DNA of 64,000 nt from Gammaproteobacteria bacterium (GTDB taxonomy: Bacteria > Pseudomonadota > Gammaproteobacteria > 21-64-14): assembly GCA_027013145.1 (NCBI GenBank), contig JALUXX010000011.1, forward strand, positions 124,001 through 188,000. Direction: 5' to 3'. Every line of letters begins with the position of its first letter. Position 1 is the stretch's first letter. Below, in pieces: positions 9,061 to 18,814 of the stretch. A program made the position numbers and the translations under genes. A model generated the notes under the pieces. The model worked only from the letters and a program-made list of their open reading frames with translations. It had not been told where the DNA came from and did no database searches.

Positions 9061-9477
9061 TCAAGGCGCCAGCGGCTGCCCGTAACTGAACTCCACCGCA
9101 CGACCGTCCGGATCGCGCACGCCGCAGTAGTATCCGACCGGATACGGCTCATCCCTCGGCGCCCACAGCAGGATCCCCGCGGCCGCCGCGCGCGCGGCGA
9201 GTGCGTCGACCGCCTCGCGGCTCGCGAGGGCGAAGCCGAGGTGGCTGAAGTCGTGTTCCGGCTGCGGCGCGGGCCGCCCGCCGGCGATCAGCACGAGGAC
9301 GAACGCGGGGGTCGCGTCCGCACCCGCAAGCCACACCACGCGCGTGCCGTCACCGTCGCGCGCGTGGACCACCCTCAAGCCGCACCAATCGCGATAGAAG
9401 TCGCAAACCGCGTCCACGTCCCCCGTGTGCAGCGCCAGATGGGTCCATACCGGGTCGCCCGTCCGTCGTCGATTCAT
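9061..9477 (-). CDS. VOC-family (glyoxalase-like) protein
   Basis: VWTHLALHTGDVDAVCDFYRDWCGLRVVHARDGDGTRVVWL ... YYCGVRDPDGRAVEFSYGQ. Confidence 0.88.
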   Translation of the reverse strand: MNRRRTGDPVWTHLALHTGDVDAVCDFYRDWCGLRVVHARDGDGTRVVWLAGADATPAFVLVLIAGGRPAPQPEHDFSHLGFALASREAVDALAARAAAAGILLWAPRDEPYPVGYYCGVRDPDGRAVEFSYGQPLAP

Positions 9478-9489
9478 GTTCCCACCGGG

Positions 9490-9960
9490 TCAGCCGGTCG
9501 ACGGACCCCGGGCCCGCTCCTGCGCGGCGAGCTTGGCGCGGATGAACGCCGTGTGCGGAACGTGCAGGAGATCGGCGACCTTGCGTACGAGGTGCTCTTC
9601 GTACTTGTCGATGCGCGCGTCGGCGAAGGCCACCTCCCACATCAGCCGTACCACCTGTTCCTTCTGGCCGGCGGAGAAATGCTCGTTGATGAGGTGGGTG
9701 AATTCGTGCAGGGAGACCGAATCGCGCGCCGCCCGCTCGCCGAGCGCGACCAGTTCGGCGGTCTCGCGGTCGGAGAGATCGAAGGTGCGCTTGAGCAGTT
9801 GCGCCGCCTCCTCTCGCTCGGCCTCGGCGACGGAGAAGTCGGCGCGCGCCATCTCCATGAGCAGCGCGGCGGTGGCCAGCCGCACACCGCGATCACCGTC
9901 GGGATCGTCGTGCGTCGCACGCACCCGCTCCTCGAAGAATCTGTGCAATGCCTGGAACAT
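9490..9960 (-). CDS. TerB-family tellurite-resistance-like protein
   Basis: LATAALLMEMARADFSVAEAEREEAAQLLKRTFDLSDRE ... LMWEVAFADARIDKYEEHLVRKVADLLHV. Confidence 0.88.
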   Translation of the reverse strand: MFQALHRFFEERVRATHDDPDGDRGVRLATAALLMEMARADFSVAEAEREEAAQLLKRTFDLSDRETAELVALGERAARDSVSLHEFTHLINEHFSAGQKEQVVRLMWEVAFADARIDKYEEHLVRKVADLLHVPHTAFIRAKLAAQERARGPSTG

Positions 9961-10063
9961 CGACGCGACCGGTCGTGGGGGGTAAGGTATCGGCGTGCAC
10001 CCATTATAGGATGCCCGCCGCGCCGCGGCGACCGGATCGGGCCGGCGGCGGACGGATGCGGAA

Positions 10064-10705
10064 ATGAATGCGGATCGGTCCAGGACCGCCGTCGTCCTGA
10101 TCAGCGGCGGTGTCGAGAGTTCCACCCTGCTGCGGTGGGAGGGACGCACGCGCGCGGTCGTCGCGCTGTTCGTGGACTACGGACAGAAAGCGGCCGCCGC
10201 CGAACGCCGGGCGGTGGATGCGCAATGCCGGCGGGTCGGGTGCGAACCGGTGGCGCTCGATTTGCGCCGCGTCGGTGCGGCCTTTCAGGGCTCCGGCACC
10301 TGGCGGGCGCACGTGCCGCTCCCGCACCGGAACCTCGTCCTGCTCGCGCTCGGCCTGAGCTACGCCGAACGCATCGGCGCCGGGCGCGTGTGCCTGGCCC
10401 TCAACCGCGAGGACACGCACGCCTATCCGGCGGCCGGGGCCGCGTTTCTGCAACGGTTCCGGTCCATGGCCGCAACGCTCGCCGGGGACATCGCCGTCGC
10501 CGCGCCGTTCGTCGACCTCGACAAGTCCGCCGTCGCGCAGCTCGGGCGCGACCTCGGCGTGGACTTCGCCACGACCTACTCCTGTCTGCTCGGCCACCGG
10601 CGCCATTGCGGCGCGTGTCCGCAGTGCCGCCACCGGCGCGCCGCGCTCGCCCGCGCCGGAATCGGGGAACCCGCCGGCTTCTACCGCCGCGAGCCGCCGG
10701 GCTGA
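10064..10705 (+). CDS. QueC-like 7-cyano-7-deazaguanine synthase family protein (PP-loop SGGVES variant)
   Basis: VVLISGGVESSTLL PP-loop; C-terminal CLLGHRRHCGACPQCRHRRAAL Zn motif. Confidence 0.82.
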   Translation: MNADRSRTAVVLISGGVESSTLLRWEGRTRAVVALFVDYGQKAAAAERRAVDAQCRRVGCEPVALDLRRVGAAFQGSGTWRAHVPLPHRNLVLLALGLSYAERIGAGRVCLALNREDTHAYPAAGAAFLQRFRSMAATLAGDIAVAAPFVDLDKSAVAQLGRDLGVDFATTYSCLLGHRRHCGACPQCRHRRAALARAGIGEPAGFYRREPPG

Positions 10706-11034
10706 CGGCCACGCCGGGCGGCTGTGCGCGCCTGGACGCCCCCCGCGGAGGCGGGCCGGGGCGGACCGGAGGGCCCCATTCCGGTCTTTTTCGACGAACT
10801 GTTAAAGGGATCGCGCAGCCGGCCGCTATCCCGATCGTTCACGGGGCCTTGCAGCCATGATCCGGCGGCCCCGGGGCACGGCCAGCCCGCGACGCCGGCC
10901 GGCGTCGCACAGGACCTCACCCGCACAGGAAGGCACCGAAACGCCGGTCGCGGCGCGCCCGCGAGCGGCGTTGCCGTACACGACGCGGCGCCCGGGCGAG
11001 GCCCGGTCCCGTGCCAACGCCTGGGGGGCGGACG

Positions 11035-11412
11035 ATGTTGAACGCACAAACCGAAAAACGCGCGCTGCCGAGGGCGGACGTGTCGATCGAGGTGGAACTG
11101 GAATGCGCCGGCGGGATCGTACGCGGCGGGCGCGCGCGCAACCTCAGCGCGGAAGGCGTGCTCGTCGAGCTCGGTCACCACGGCGGACCGCAAGCCGGTA
11201 CCGAGCTGCTCCTCACCTTCCGCATCCGCACCGGCGGCGAGCACCTCTCGCGGCGCGTGCGCGCGCGCGTCGTACGCCGCGACGGGGGCACGCTCGCCCT
11301 GGTCTTCACCGAGCGCGGCCTGGTCGCGAGCGCGGTCGTCGCCGACCTGTGTCACTACGAGAGCCGCGGTGCGGCGCGGTGCGGCTGCGGCGCGGGGGCG
11401 GTCGCCCCCTGA
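11035..11412 (+). CDS. PilZ domain protein
   Basis: MLNAQTEKRALPRADVSIEVELECAGGIVRGGRARNLSAEGVLVEL (RxxxR...NLSxxG pattern). Confidence 0.8.
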   Translation: MLNAQTEKRALPRADVSIEVELECAGGIVRGGRARNLSAEGVLVELGHHGGPQAGTELLLTFRIRTGGEHLSRRVRARVVRRDGGTLALVFTERGLVASAVVADLCHYESRGAARCGCGAGAVAP

Positions 11413-11439
11413 GCGGGCGCGCCGCGCCCGCCGGGGACC

Positions 11440-12117
11440 CTATCCGGCTCCGGCGTTGCGGGCGACAAAGCCGCCCTTGGCGCGCAGCCAGCTCGCGAGC
11501 TTGGTCTCGAACTGCGGCGGAAGCGAGGCGGCGACGCTTGGGCGCGCGCGCAACGCCTCGCCCCAACGCCGCAGGCGCGGCCACTCACCGCCGGGCAGGG
11601 GCGTGCCCAGCAGGGCTTCGACGACCGCGAGGCGCTGGAAAAACGGGGCCAGTGCGGTATCCACCAGCGAGAACGCTGCACCATTGAACCACGGCAGGGC
11701 AACCTCCGGTTCGAGGCGATCGAGCAGCGTGCGCAGTTCCGCCGAACGTGCCTCGAAGGCGTCGGCGTCGGGCGCGGTCATCTGCCTGTAGCCGGCGGCG
11801 AGGAGCCCGGAACCGAACTCGATCCACGCCCGGTTGCGCGCGCGCTGCAGCGGATCGGCCGGATGCAGGGGGGGCGGGTGGGTCTCGTCCAGATACTCGT
11901 TGATCACCGCGGATTCGAACAGCACCTCCCCGTCCACCTGCAGGAGCGGCACCTTCCCCAACGGCGAGAGGCTCCGGAACCACTCCGGCGGGTCGTCGAG
12001 ATCGATATAGCGCAGCTCGTAGTCGACGCCCTTTTCGTTCAGCGTGATCACCGCGCGCTGAACGAAAGGACACAGCTCGAAGCTGACCAGGATCGGCTTT
12101 TGTACGGATGAGGTCAT
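11440..12117 (-). CDS. Glutathione S-transferase family protein
   Basis: MTSSVQKPILVSFELCPFVQRAVITLNEKGVDYELRYIDLDDPPEWF ... GKVPLLQVDGEVLFESAVINEYLDE. Confidence 0.93.
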   Translation of the reverse strand: MTSSVQKPILVSFELCPFVQRAVITLNEKGVDYELRYIDLDDPPEWFRSLSPLGKVPLLQVDGEVLFESAVINEYLDETHPPPLHPADPLQRARNRAWIEFGSGLLAAGYRQMTAPDADAFEARSAELRTLLDRLEPEVALPWFNGAAFSLVDTALAPFFQRLAVVEALLGTPLPGGEWPRLRRWGEALRARPSVAASLPPQFETKLASWLRAKGGFVARNAGAG

Positions 12118-12257
12118 GGCGGGCACCGGGTGCGCGGGGCAAGGGCGCACGGACCGGCGCCGGGGGCGGCGCATACGCATCGTGCGCGTACCGCCGCAGG
12201 ATACCACGATCGGCCCGCCGCCCGAGGCGCGCGCGGGATCTGTTAGAATCGCCGTCC

Positions 12258-14438
12258 ATGGACGTCAGCCGTCTCCTCGATCCCCTGAACGACGCGCAGC
12301 GCGAGGCGGTGAGCGCACCGCCCGGTCACCTGCTGGTGCTCGCCGGCGCCGGCAGCGGCAAGACCCGGGTGCTGACCCACCGCATCGCCTGGCTGATCCA
12401 GGTCGAAGGCGCCTCGCCGTACGCGATCCTGGCCGTCACCTTCACCAACAAGGCCGCCGGGGAGATGCGCGGGCGTACCGCCGACCTCCTCGGCGCGCCC
12501 GTGGGCGGCATGTGGATCGGGACCTTCCACGGGCTCGCCCACCGCCTGCTGCGCGCGCACTGGGCCGAGGCCGGGCTGCCGCAGGCGTTCCAGATCCTCG
12601 ACGCCGAAGACCAGTACCGCCTGATCCGCCGCGTCCTCAAGGCGCTGGCCCTGGACGAGTCCCAGTGGCCGCCCAAGCAGGTGCAGTGGTTCATCAACGC
12701 GCGCAAGGACGAAGGCAAGCGCCCGCAGCAGATCGACGCCCGCGGCGATCCGCATCTCGGGCAGATGCTGCGCATCTACGAGGCCTACGAGCAGCACTGC
12801 CGCCGCGGGGGGCTGGTGGATTTCGCCGAACTCCTGCTGCGCTCGCACGAGCTGTTGCGGGGAAACCCGCAGGTACTGGAGCACTATCGCGCGCGCTTCC
12901 GTCACATCCTCGTCGACGAGTTTCAGGACACCAACGGCATTCAGTACGAATGGCTGCGCCAGCTGGCGGGCGCGAGCGCGCACGTGTTCATCGTCGGCGA
13001 CGACGACCAGTCGATCTACGGCTGGCGCGGGGCGCGCGTGGAGAACATCCAGCGCTTCCCGAAGGACTTTCCCGGTGCGCGCCTGGTGCGCCTGGAGCAG
13101 AACTACCGCTCGACCGCCACCATCCTCAACGCCGCCAACCGCCTCATCGCCCGCAACCAGGGCCGGATGGGCAAGAACCTGTGGACCCAGGGGGCGCAGG
13201 GCGAGCCGATCCTGCTCTACGCCGCCTTCAACGAGGTCGACGAGGCCCGCTTCGTGGTCGACCGGATCCGCGGCTGGACCGAGGAGGGGAACGCGCGCGG
13301 CGACGCGGCGATCCTCTACCGCTCCAACGCGCAGTCGCGGGCGTTCGAGGAGGCACTGCTCGCCGCGGGAATCCCGTACCGCGTCTACGGCGGGCTGCGC
13401 TTCTTCGAGCGCGCGGAGATCAAGGACGCGCTCGCCTACCTGCGCCTGATGGCCAACCGCGACGACGACGCCGGTTTCGAGCGCGTGGTCAACATGCCCA
13501 CGCGCGGGATCGGCGAGCGCACGCTCGCGGCCGTGCGCGAGGAGGCCCGCGCCGGGGGCGTCTCTCTCTGGCGCGCCGCCCATCGCGTGCTCGAAGGCGG
13601 CGCCCTGGGGGCGCGCGCCGCCAACGCCCTGCGCGGATTCCTGGTGCTGGTCGATCGGCTGGCGGAGGAGAGCGCGGGACTGGCCGTCCACGAATGTGTG
13701 GACCGCGCGATCACGGCCAGCGGCCTGCTCGAACATTTCCGCAACGACAAGGGCGAGAAGGCGCGCGCACGGGTCGAGAACCTTGAGGAGCTGGTCAGCG
13801 CCGCGCGCTACTTCGAGCCGCAGGCCGAGGACGAGACCGCGGCGGCCGACCCGCTGTCGGCCTTCCTCGCGCATGCCGCGCTCGAGGCGGGCGAGGGCCA
13901 GGCCGACCCCTCCGAGGACTGCGTGCAACTGATGACGCTGCACTCGGCCAAGGGGCTGGAGTTCCCGCTGGTGTTCCTGTGCGGCCTGGAGGAAGGGCTC
14001 TTCCCCCACCAGCGCTCGGTCGCGGAGACCGGGCGCCTGGAGGAGGAGCGGCGCCTGTGCTACGTCGGGATCACGCGCGCGCGCCGCAGGCTGTATCTCT
14101 CGTACGCCGAGAGCCGGCGGCTGCACGGCTCGGACACCTATTCGCGGCCCTCGCGCTTCATCGCCGAACTCCCGCCGGAGCTGATCGAGGAGGTCCGGCC
14201 GCGGGCCGGGCTGTCGCAGCCCCTGGCGACGCCCGCGCCGCGGCTGCGGCGGGGGACCGCAGGCGCCGATCCGGGGCACGGCCTGGCGCTGGGCCGGCGC
14301 GTGCGCCACGCCAAGTTCGGCGACGGCGTCGTGCTGCAGTACGAGGGCGACGGCGGACACGCGCGCGTGCAGGTCAACTTCGAGCGCGCCGGCAGCAAAT
14401 GGCTGGTCCTCGCCTACGCCAACCTGGAGATGTTGTAG
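12258..14438 (+). CDS. uvrD: DNA helicase II (UvrD/Rep superfamily 1 helicase)
   Basis: LVLAGAGSGKTRVLTHRIAWL, VDEFQDTN, GDDDQSIYGWRGA, LMTLHSAKGLEFPLVFLCGLEEGLFPH, EEERRLCYVGITRARRRLYLSYA. Confidence 0.95.
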   Translation: MDVSRLLDPLNDAQREAVSAPPGHLLVLAGAGSGKTRVLTHRIAWLIQVEGASPYAILAVTFTNKAAGEMRGRTADLLGAPVGGMWIGTFHGLAHRLLRAHWAEAGLPQAFQILDAEDQYRLIRRVLKALALDESQWPPKQVQWFINARKDEGKRPQQIDARGDPHLGQMLRIYEAYEQHCRRGGLVDFAELLLRSHELLRGNPQVLEHYRARFRHILVDEFQDTNGIQYEWLRQLAGASAHVFIVGDDDQSIYGWRGARVENIQRFPKDFPGARLVRLEQNYRSTATILNAANRLIARNQGRMGKNLWTQGAQGEPILLYAAFNEVDEARFVVDRIRGWTEEGNARGDAAILYRSNAQSRAFEEALLAAGIPYRVYGGLRFFERAEIKDALAYLRLMANRDDDAGFERVVNMPTRGIGERTLAAVREEARAGGVSLWRAAHRVLEGGALGARAANALRGFLVLVDRLAEESAGLAVHECVDRAITASGLLEHFRNDKGEKARARVENLEELVSAARYFEPQAEDETAAADPLSAFLAHAALEAGEGQADPSEDCVQLMTLHSAKGLEFPLVFLCGLEEGLFPHQRSVAETGRLEEERRLCYVGITRARRRLYLSYAESRRLHGSDTYSRPSRFIAELPPELIEEVRPRAGLSQPLATPAPRLRRGTAGADPGHGLALGRRVRHAKFGDGVVLQYEGDGGHARVQVNFERAGSKWLVLAYANLEML

Positions 14439-14463
14439 GGCCGCGGCGCGCGCTCCGGGCCGA

Positions 14464-17310
14464 CTACGCGATGGCCTGACGCGCGATCTCCGCCTCGGGG
14501 CGACCCAGGTAGAATCCCTGCGCGTAGTCGACGCCGTATTCCTGCAGCAGGCGCAGCGTTCGGGCGTCCTCCACGTACTCGGCGATGGTGAGCTTGCCGA
14601 GGGCGTGTGCGACCTCGTTCAGGGAGCGCACCATGGCCTGATCGACCGGCGTCGCCGCCAGCCCCTGGACGAAGGATCCGTCGATCTTGAGTTTGTCCAC
14701 CGGCAGGTGCTTCAGGTAGGTGAAGGAGCAGAATCCCGCGCCGAAGTCGTCGAGGGCGAAGTGGCAGCCGATGTCCTTGAGCGCACCGATGAACCGTACC
14801 GCGGCGGCGAGGTTGGCGATGGCCGCCGTCTCGGTGATCTCGAAGGTGAGCCACGCCGGATCGAGTCCGGTCTCCTCCAGCAGCCGGCGGATCATGGGCA
14901 GCAGTGCGGCATCCTCGAAGGCGCGCCCGGACAGATTGACGGAGAAGCGCACCGGCTCCCCCGCGGCCCGGAGCTGGGCGAGGTGGCCGATCGCCTGGCG
15001 CACGGTCCAGCGGTCGACGCTGTGAATGAGGCCGAAGCGCTCCGCGGCCGGCATGAAGCCGCCCGGAAGGATGACCTTGCCGTCGCTGCACGGCATACGC
15101 ATGAGCACCTCGTAGTCGTGCACGCGCCCGTCGGCCACCGCGACGATCGGCTGGAAGACGAGCTGGAAGCGATCCTGTTCGAGCATCTCGCGCACCCGCG
15201 CCGCCCAGCCCATGTCCTCGGCCATACCGGCCCGGTCCCGGTCCTCGGGGTTGTATAGGTTGACGCGGTTGCGCCCGCGCGCCTTGGCGATGTTGCAGGC
15301 GATGTCGGCATGCGCCAGCACCTCGTCGGCGGACTGCGCGCGTTCGTCGACCGCCGCCACGCCGATGCTGCAGGTCACGTTGAAGGCATTGCCGGCCTCG
15401 AGAAAGCGGTACTTGCCGACGAGGGCGCGGATATCCTCGGCCGCACGCACGGCCCGTTCGCCGTCGATGTTGTCGAGCAGGAGCGTGAATTCATCCCCGC
15501 CGAAGCGCGCCAGGAGGTCCCCGTCGCGCACGCGCGAGGAGATCAAGGTGGCGATCTCCACCAGGAGACGGTCGCCGGCCGCGTGGCCGAGGGTGTCGTT
15601 GATGTACTTGAACTGATCCAGATCGATGTAGGCGACCGCGCAGGTGGCCCCGCTACGGGCGACCCTTGCGACCAGCAGTTCGAGTTCCTGCTGGAAGGCG
15701 TGGCGGTTGCGCAGCCCGGTGAGCGAATCGTGTTCGGCCTGATAGGTCAGGCGGCGCTCGAAGGCCTTCTGTTCGGTGATGTCGCGCGCCGTTCCGGTGA
15801 TCCGGACCACCCGGCCGTGCTCGTCGAAGAGCGGTTTGGCGTTGAAGCTGAGGTGGTGCGGGCGCCCCTCGCGATCCAGGTGCACGGTCTCGTAACGCAC
15901 CCATTCGCGCCCCTGGAGGATCTCCTGGAACGCGGCGGCGTCGCGCTCGGTGCGCTCCGGCGCCTGGAACTCCCGCACCGGGCGCAGCTGCATCTCCTCC
16001 GGGGCGTAACCGTAGATCGTGCGGGCCGCGGCGTTGAGGTAGGTCCAGCGCCCCTGCGGGTCCATGCTCCAGACGAGGTCGTGGGCGGTCTCGACGAGAT
16101 CGCGGTAGCGCGCCTCGGCGGCCAGGCGCTCGCGCTCCGCCGCCTTGCGCTTGGAGATGTCGGCCACGAGGCAGGTGTACATGGGCGAGCCGCTGCGCTC
16201 GACGCGACTCACACGGACCGACATCGGCCGCCGGGAACCGTCCCGGTGCCGTCCCTCCAGCTCCTGTTCCGCCGCGTTGGGCCGGGGGGCGGTGCCCTCC
16301 GCCGCAAGCCCCGGAAGCAGCTCGTGCAGGGATCGCCCGCGCGCCTCCTGGGCGCGCAGGCCGAACAGCCGTTCGGCGGCCCGATTGAAGGTGTCGATGC
16401 GTCCGCCCGCGTCGACGACGATGATGCCTTCGGCGGCGGTGTCGACCACCGCGCGCACGTGCGACTCCTGATCGCCCAGGCGCCGGAACAGGCTCCCGAG
16501 CATCTGCGTCATGTAGCCGATCTCGTCGCTGGAGCGCGGGCGCACCGCGGCGAGTTCGGCGTGCGAGGAGGCCCCGCTGCGCCGCAGCACCTCCCGGACC
16601 GGGGACAGCGCGCGGGTCATTCCGCGCACCGAGAGCAGGGCCACGCCTATGGTCACCAGCGCCAGGACGCCCCAGACGATCGCGTCCTCGGGGGTGGTGC
16701 GCCCGGCGATATGGGCGTGGTACTGGAGCAGGAGCGCGTAGGAGAGCAGCGGGACGAGGGCGGCGACGAGCAGCAGCTTGGACCGCACGCTGATGTGTAC
16801 CCCGCGCAGACCCAGGGCGGCGACCGTCAGGTCCAGGCGCTCCTGCGCGAAGAGAAAGATCGGCAGACCCACCAGCATCGCGGCGGCGAGCAGGGCGGCC
16901 TCGAGTTTCTCCAGCGCGAGGAAACGTGCGGGCACCGGGTCGGGGGCCACGGTCATGCGCCAGACCGCCGCCAGCAGGAGGGCGTAGACGAGAAGTGCGC
17001 CCCAGAAATGGCGCTGGAACCGCCGCACGCGCCGCTCGAGCGATTCCGGCGCCGCCCGCCCCGAGGGGTTCGCGCGCATCCAGTCGTCGAGCGGTTTCAG
17101 GAAGCGGCGAAAGTGCACCCCCGCCCAGATCGTCATCAGAACGATGAATCCGATGAGCCGCGGATCGCGGAAGGCGCGTTGCAGTCCGACCGGGGCGGTC
17201 AAGCCGAGCGTGACCGCGATGCCGAGGCCGGCGGCCGGGAGGAGCAGAAACGCGACGAGCACCGCGCGCGTGACGCGGCGACCCAGCGCGGACTGCGCCT
17301 CAGCGGGCAT
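14464..17310 (-). CDS. Membrane sensor PAS-PAS-GGDEF-EAL diguanylate cyclase/phosphodiesterase
   Basis: ARFGGDEFTLLL; EAL domain with YEVLMR, NLS, ITET, ALDDFGAGF, DKLKIDGSFV, AEYVED; two PAS blocks; N-terminal TMs. Confidence 0.93.
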   Translation of the reverse strand: MPAEAQSALGRRVTRAVLVAFLLLPAAGLGIAVTLGLTAPVGLQRAFRDPRLIGFIVLMTIWAGVHFRRFLKPLDDWMRANPSGRAAPESLERRVRRFQRHFWGALLVYALLLAAVWRMTVAPDPVPARFLALEKLEAALLAAAMLVGLPIFLFAQERLDLTVAALGLRGVHISVRSKLLLVAALVPLLSYALLLQYHAHIAGRTTPEDAIVWGVLALVTIGVALLSVRGMTRALSPVREVLRRSGASSHAELAAVRPRSSDEIGYMTQMLGSLFRRLGDQESHVRAVVDTAAEGIIVVDAGGRIDTFNRAAERLFGLRAQEARGRSLHELLPGLAAEGTAPRPNAAEQELEGRHRDGSRRPMSVRVSRVERSGSPMYTCLVADISKRKAAERERLAAEARYRDLVETAHDLVWSMDPQGRWTYLNAAARTIYGYAPEEMQLRPVREFQAPERTERDAAAFQEILQGREWVRYETVHLDREGRPHHLSFNAKPLFDEHGRVVRITGTARDITEQKAFERRLTYQAEHDSLTGLRNRHAFQQELELLVARVARSGATCAVAYIDLDQFKYINDTLGHAAGDRLLVEIATLISSRVRDGDLLARFGGDEFTLLLDNIDGERAVRAAEDIRALVGKYRFLEAGNAFNVTCSIGVAAVDERAQSADEVLAHADIACNIAKARGRNRVNLYNPEDRDRAGMAEDMGWAARVREMLEQDRFQLVFQPIVAVADGRVHDYEVLMRMPCSDGKVILPGGFMPAAERFGLIHSVDRWTVRQAIGHLAQLRAAGEPVRFSVNLSGRAFEDAALLPMIRRLLEETGLDPAWLTFEITETAAIANLAAAVRFIGALKDIGCHFALDDFGAGFCSFTYLKHLPVDKLKIDGSFVQGLAATPVDQAMVRSLNEVAHALGKLTIAEYVEDARTLRLLQEYGVDYAQGFYLGRPEAEIARQAIA

Positions 17311-17456
17311 CGCCCCGAGACCCGGCCGCGGGCTTCGCCGCCGCCGGGGGCGGCTGTGGCTGGCACCCGATCATCGCAAGGTATGATTGCAGAAGGCGCC
17401 AGGCAATACCAGCGCATGCGGCGGAGTGCGGAAGCGGTGTGCTCCCGGGCGGACCC

Positions 17457-17831
17457 CTACCAGCGGAACAGCACCCACTGCGGCACCATGATCCGCGGGT
17501 TGAGCTGACTCATCCGGGCGTTCAGGTGCCCATCCCCGTTGGTGTCCACGAGGTAGTAGGGCGGGCCGAACTTGGGCGTGACCTTGACCATGTAGACCTG
17601 GCCGTGGACGCTGTACTCCTCGATGGTCTTGTTCTTCTCGTGGCGGATGGTGATTTTCGGCTCGAGGTCGCGGCGCTCGGCGTTGGGATTGGGCACGCCG
17701 GGCATCGCCGCCGGCGGGACCTTGGCCGGGAGCGGCGGGGGCGCCGGCGTCTGTGCGGCCCACACGGGCGGCGCCAGCGCCGGCCCCGAGAGCAGCAGCG
17801 CGGCGGCCGCTACGGCGGCGGCGACTCGCAT
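17457..17831 (-). CDS. DUF2782-like periplasmic protein
   Basis: Signal peptide; EPKITIRHEKNKTIEEYSVHGQVYMVKVTPKFGPPYYLVDTNGDGHL; next to polA. Confidence 0.85.
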   Translation of the reverse strand: MRVAAAVAAAALLLSGPALAPPVWAAQTPAPPPLPAKVPPAAMPGVPNPNAERRDLEPKITIRHEKNKTIEEYSVHGQVYMVKVTPKFGPPYYLVDTNGDGHLNARMSQLNPRIMVPQWVLFRW

Positions 17832-17916
17832 GGAAGCCTCCTGTGGAGAGACCTTTCCGGTGCCCGGTCCGGGGGCACCACCGGTATCGCATTGGACCCC
17901 AGCGAAGGGCATCCGT

Positions 17917-18642
17917 TCAAAGCTCCAGCAGCACTTCCTGCTCGCGCGCCGAAGGCTCGAAACCACGGTGTTCGTAGTGCTGGAAGATCGCATCCACGAC
18001 CTCCTGCGGCTCGTCGACGACGCGAAAGAGCTTGAGGTCGTCGGCACTGACGGTGTTCTCGGCGACCAGCGTGTCCTCGAACCAGCGCAGCAGGCCCGCC
18101 CAGAACGGCCGGTGTACGAGGATGATCGGAATCCGACGCGTCTTGCCGGTCTGTACCAGGGTCAGGATCTCCGCCAACTCGTCGAGCGTACCGAAACCGC
18201 CGGGCAGCACCACGTAGGCCGACGCGTACTTGACGAACATCACCTTGCGCGAAAAGAAGTGGCGGAAATGCAGCGAGATATCCTGGTACCCGTTCGACTT
18301 CTGCTCGTGCGGGAGCTGGATGTTGAGCCCGATGCTGGGCGAGCGCCCGGCGTAGGCGCCTTTGTTGGCGGCCTCCATGACCCCGGGCCCACCGCCGCTC
18401 ACCACCGAAAATCCGGCATCGGACAGGACGCGGGAGATGGCCTCCGCGAGGCGGTAATAGGGATGCTCCGGCGGCGTGCGCGAGGAACCGAAGATGCTCA
18501 CCGAGGGCTTGATACGCGCCAGGCGCTCGAAGCCTTCCACGAATTCCGCCATGATCTGGAAGATCTTCCAGGACTCGCGGGTCAGCAACGTATCGTCGAT
18601 CGGCATCAAGCCGGGGTGTGCAGCCTTGCTGTGTTCGTCCAT
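17917..18642 (-). CDS. TIGR00730/LOG-like Rossmann-fold protein
   Basis: SIFGSSRTP ... VVSGGGPGVMEAANKGAY ... VVLPGGFGTLDELAEILTLVQTGK (PGGxGTxxE motif). Confidence 0.92.
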   Translation of the reverse strand: MDEHSKAAHPGLMPIDDTLLTRESWKIFQIMAEFVEGFERLARIKPSVSIFGSSRTPPEHPYYRLAEAISRVLSDAGFSVVSGGGPGVMEAANKGAYAGRSPSIGLNIQLPHEQKSNGYQDISLHFRHFFSRKVMFVKYASAYVVLPGGFGTLDELAEILTLVQTGKTRRIPIILVHRPFWAGLLRWFEDTLVAENTVSADDLKLFRVVDEPQEVVDAIFQHYEHRGFEPSAREQEVLLEL

Positions 18643-18814
18643 AATCCGTGTCATGCGAGGGGCGTTCCGTTGAAAACCCGCGTCCCGAATCGCGGGCCGA
18701 CGCTTCCTTGTATCACAATCCGGCGTCGGAAACACCCGGGCGGGAAAGGCATTTTTCCGCAACTGCGGATCGCCACAACCGGTTTTCGGCCACTCGACGG
18801 GGCGACTTGAGCCG

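Noticed and set aside
10706-11034. Additional gene between the QueC-like and PilZ genes
   Set aside because: Frames present (e.g. 10724..11041) are Arg/Pro/Ala-rich without start-context or family resemblance.
12243-14360. 705-aa minus-strand ORF
   Set aside because: Antisense shadow of uvrD.
15310-17508. 732-aa plus-strand ORF
   Set aside because: Antisense shadow of the GGDEF-EAL gene.
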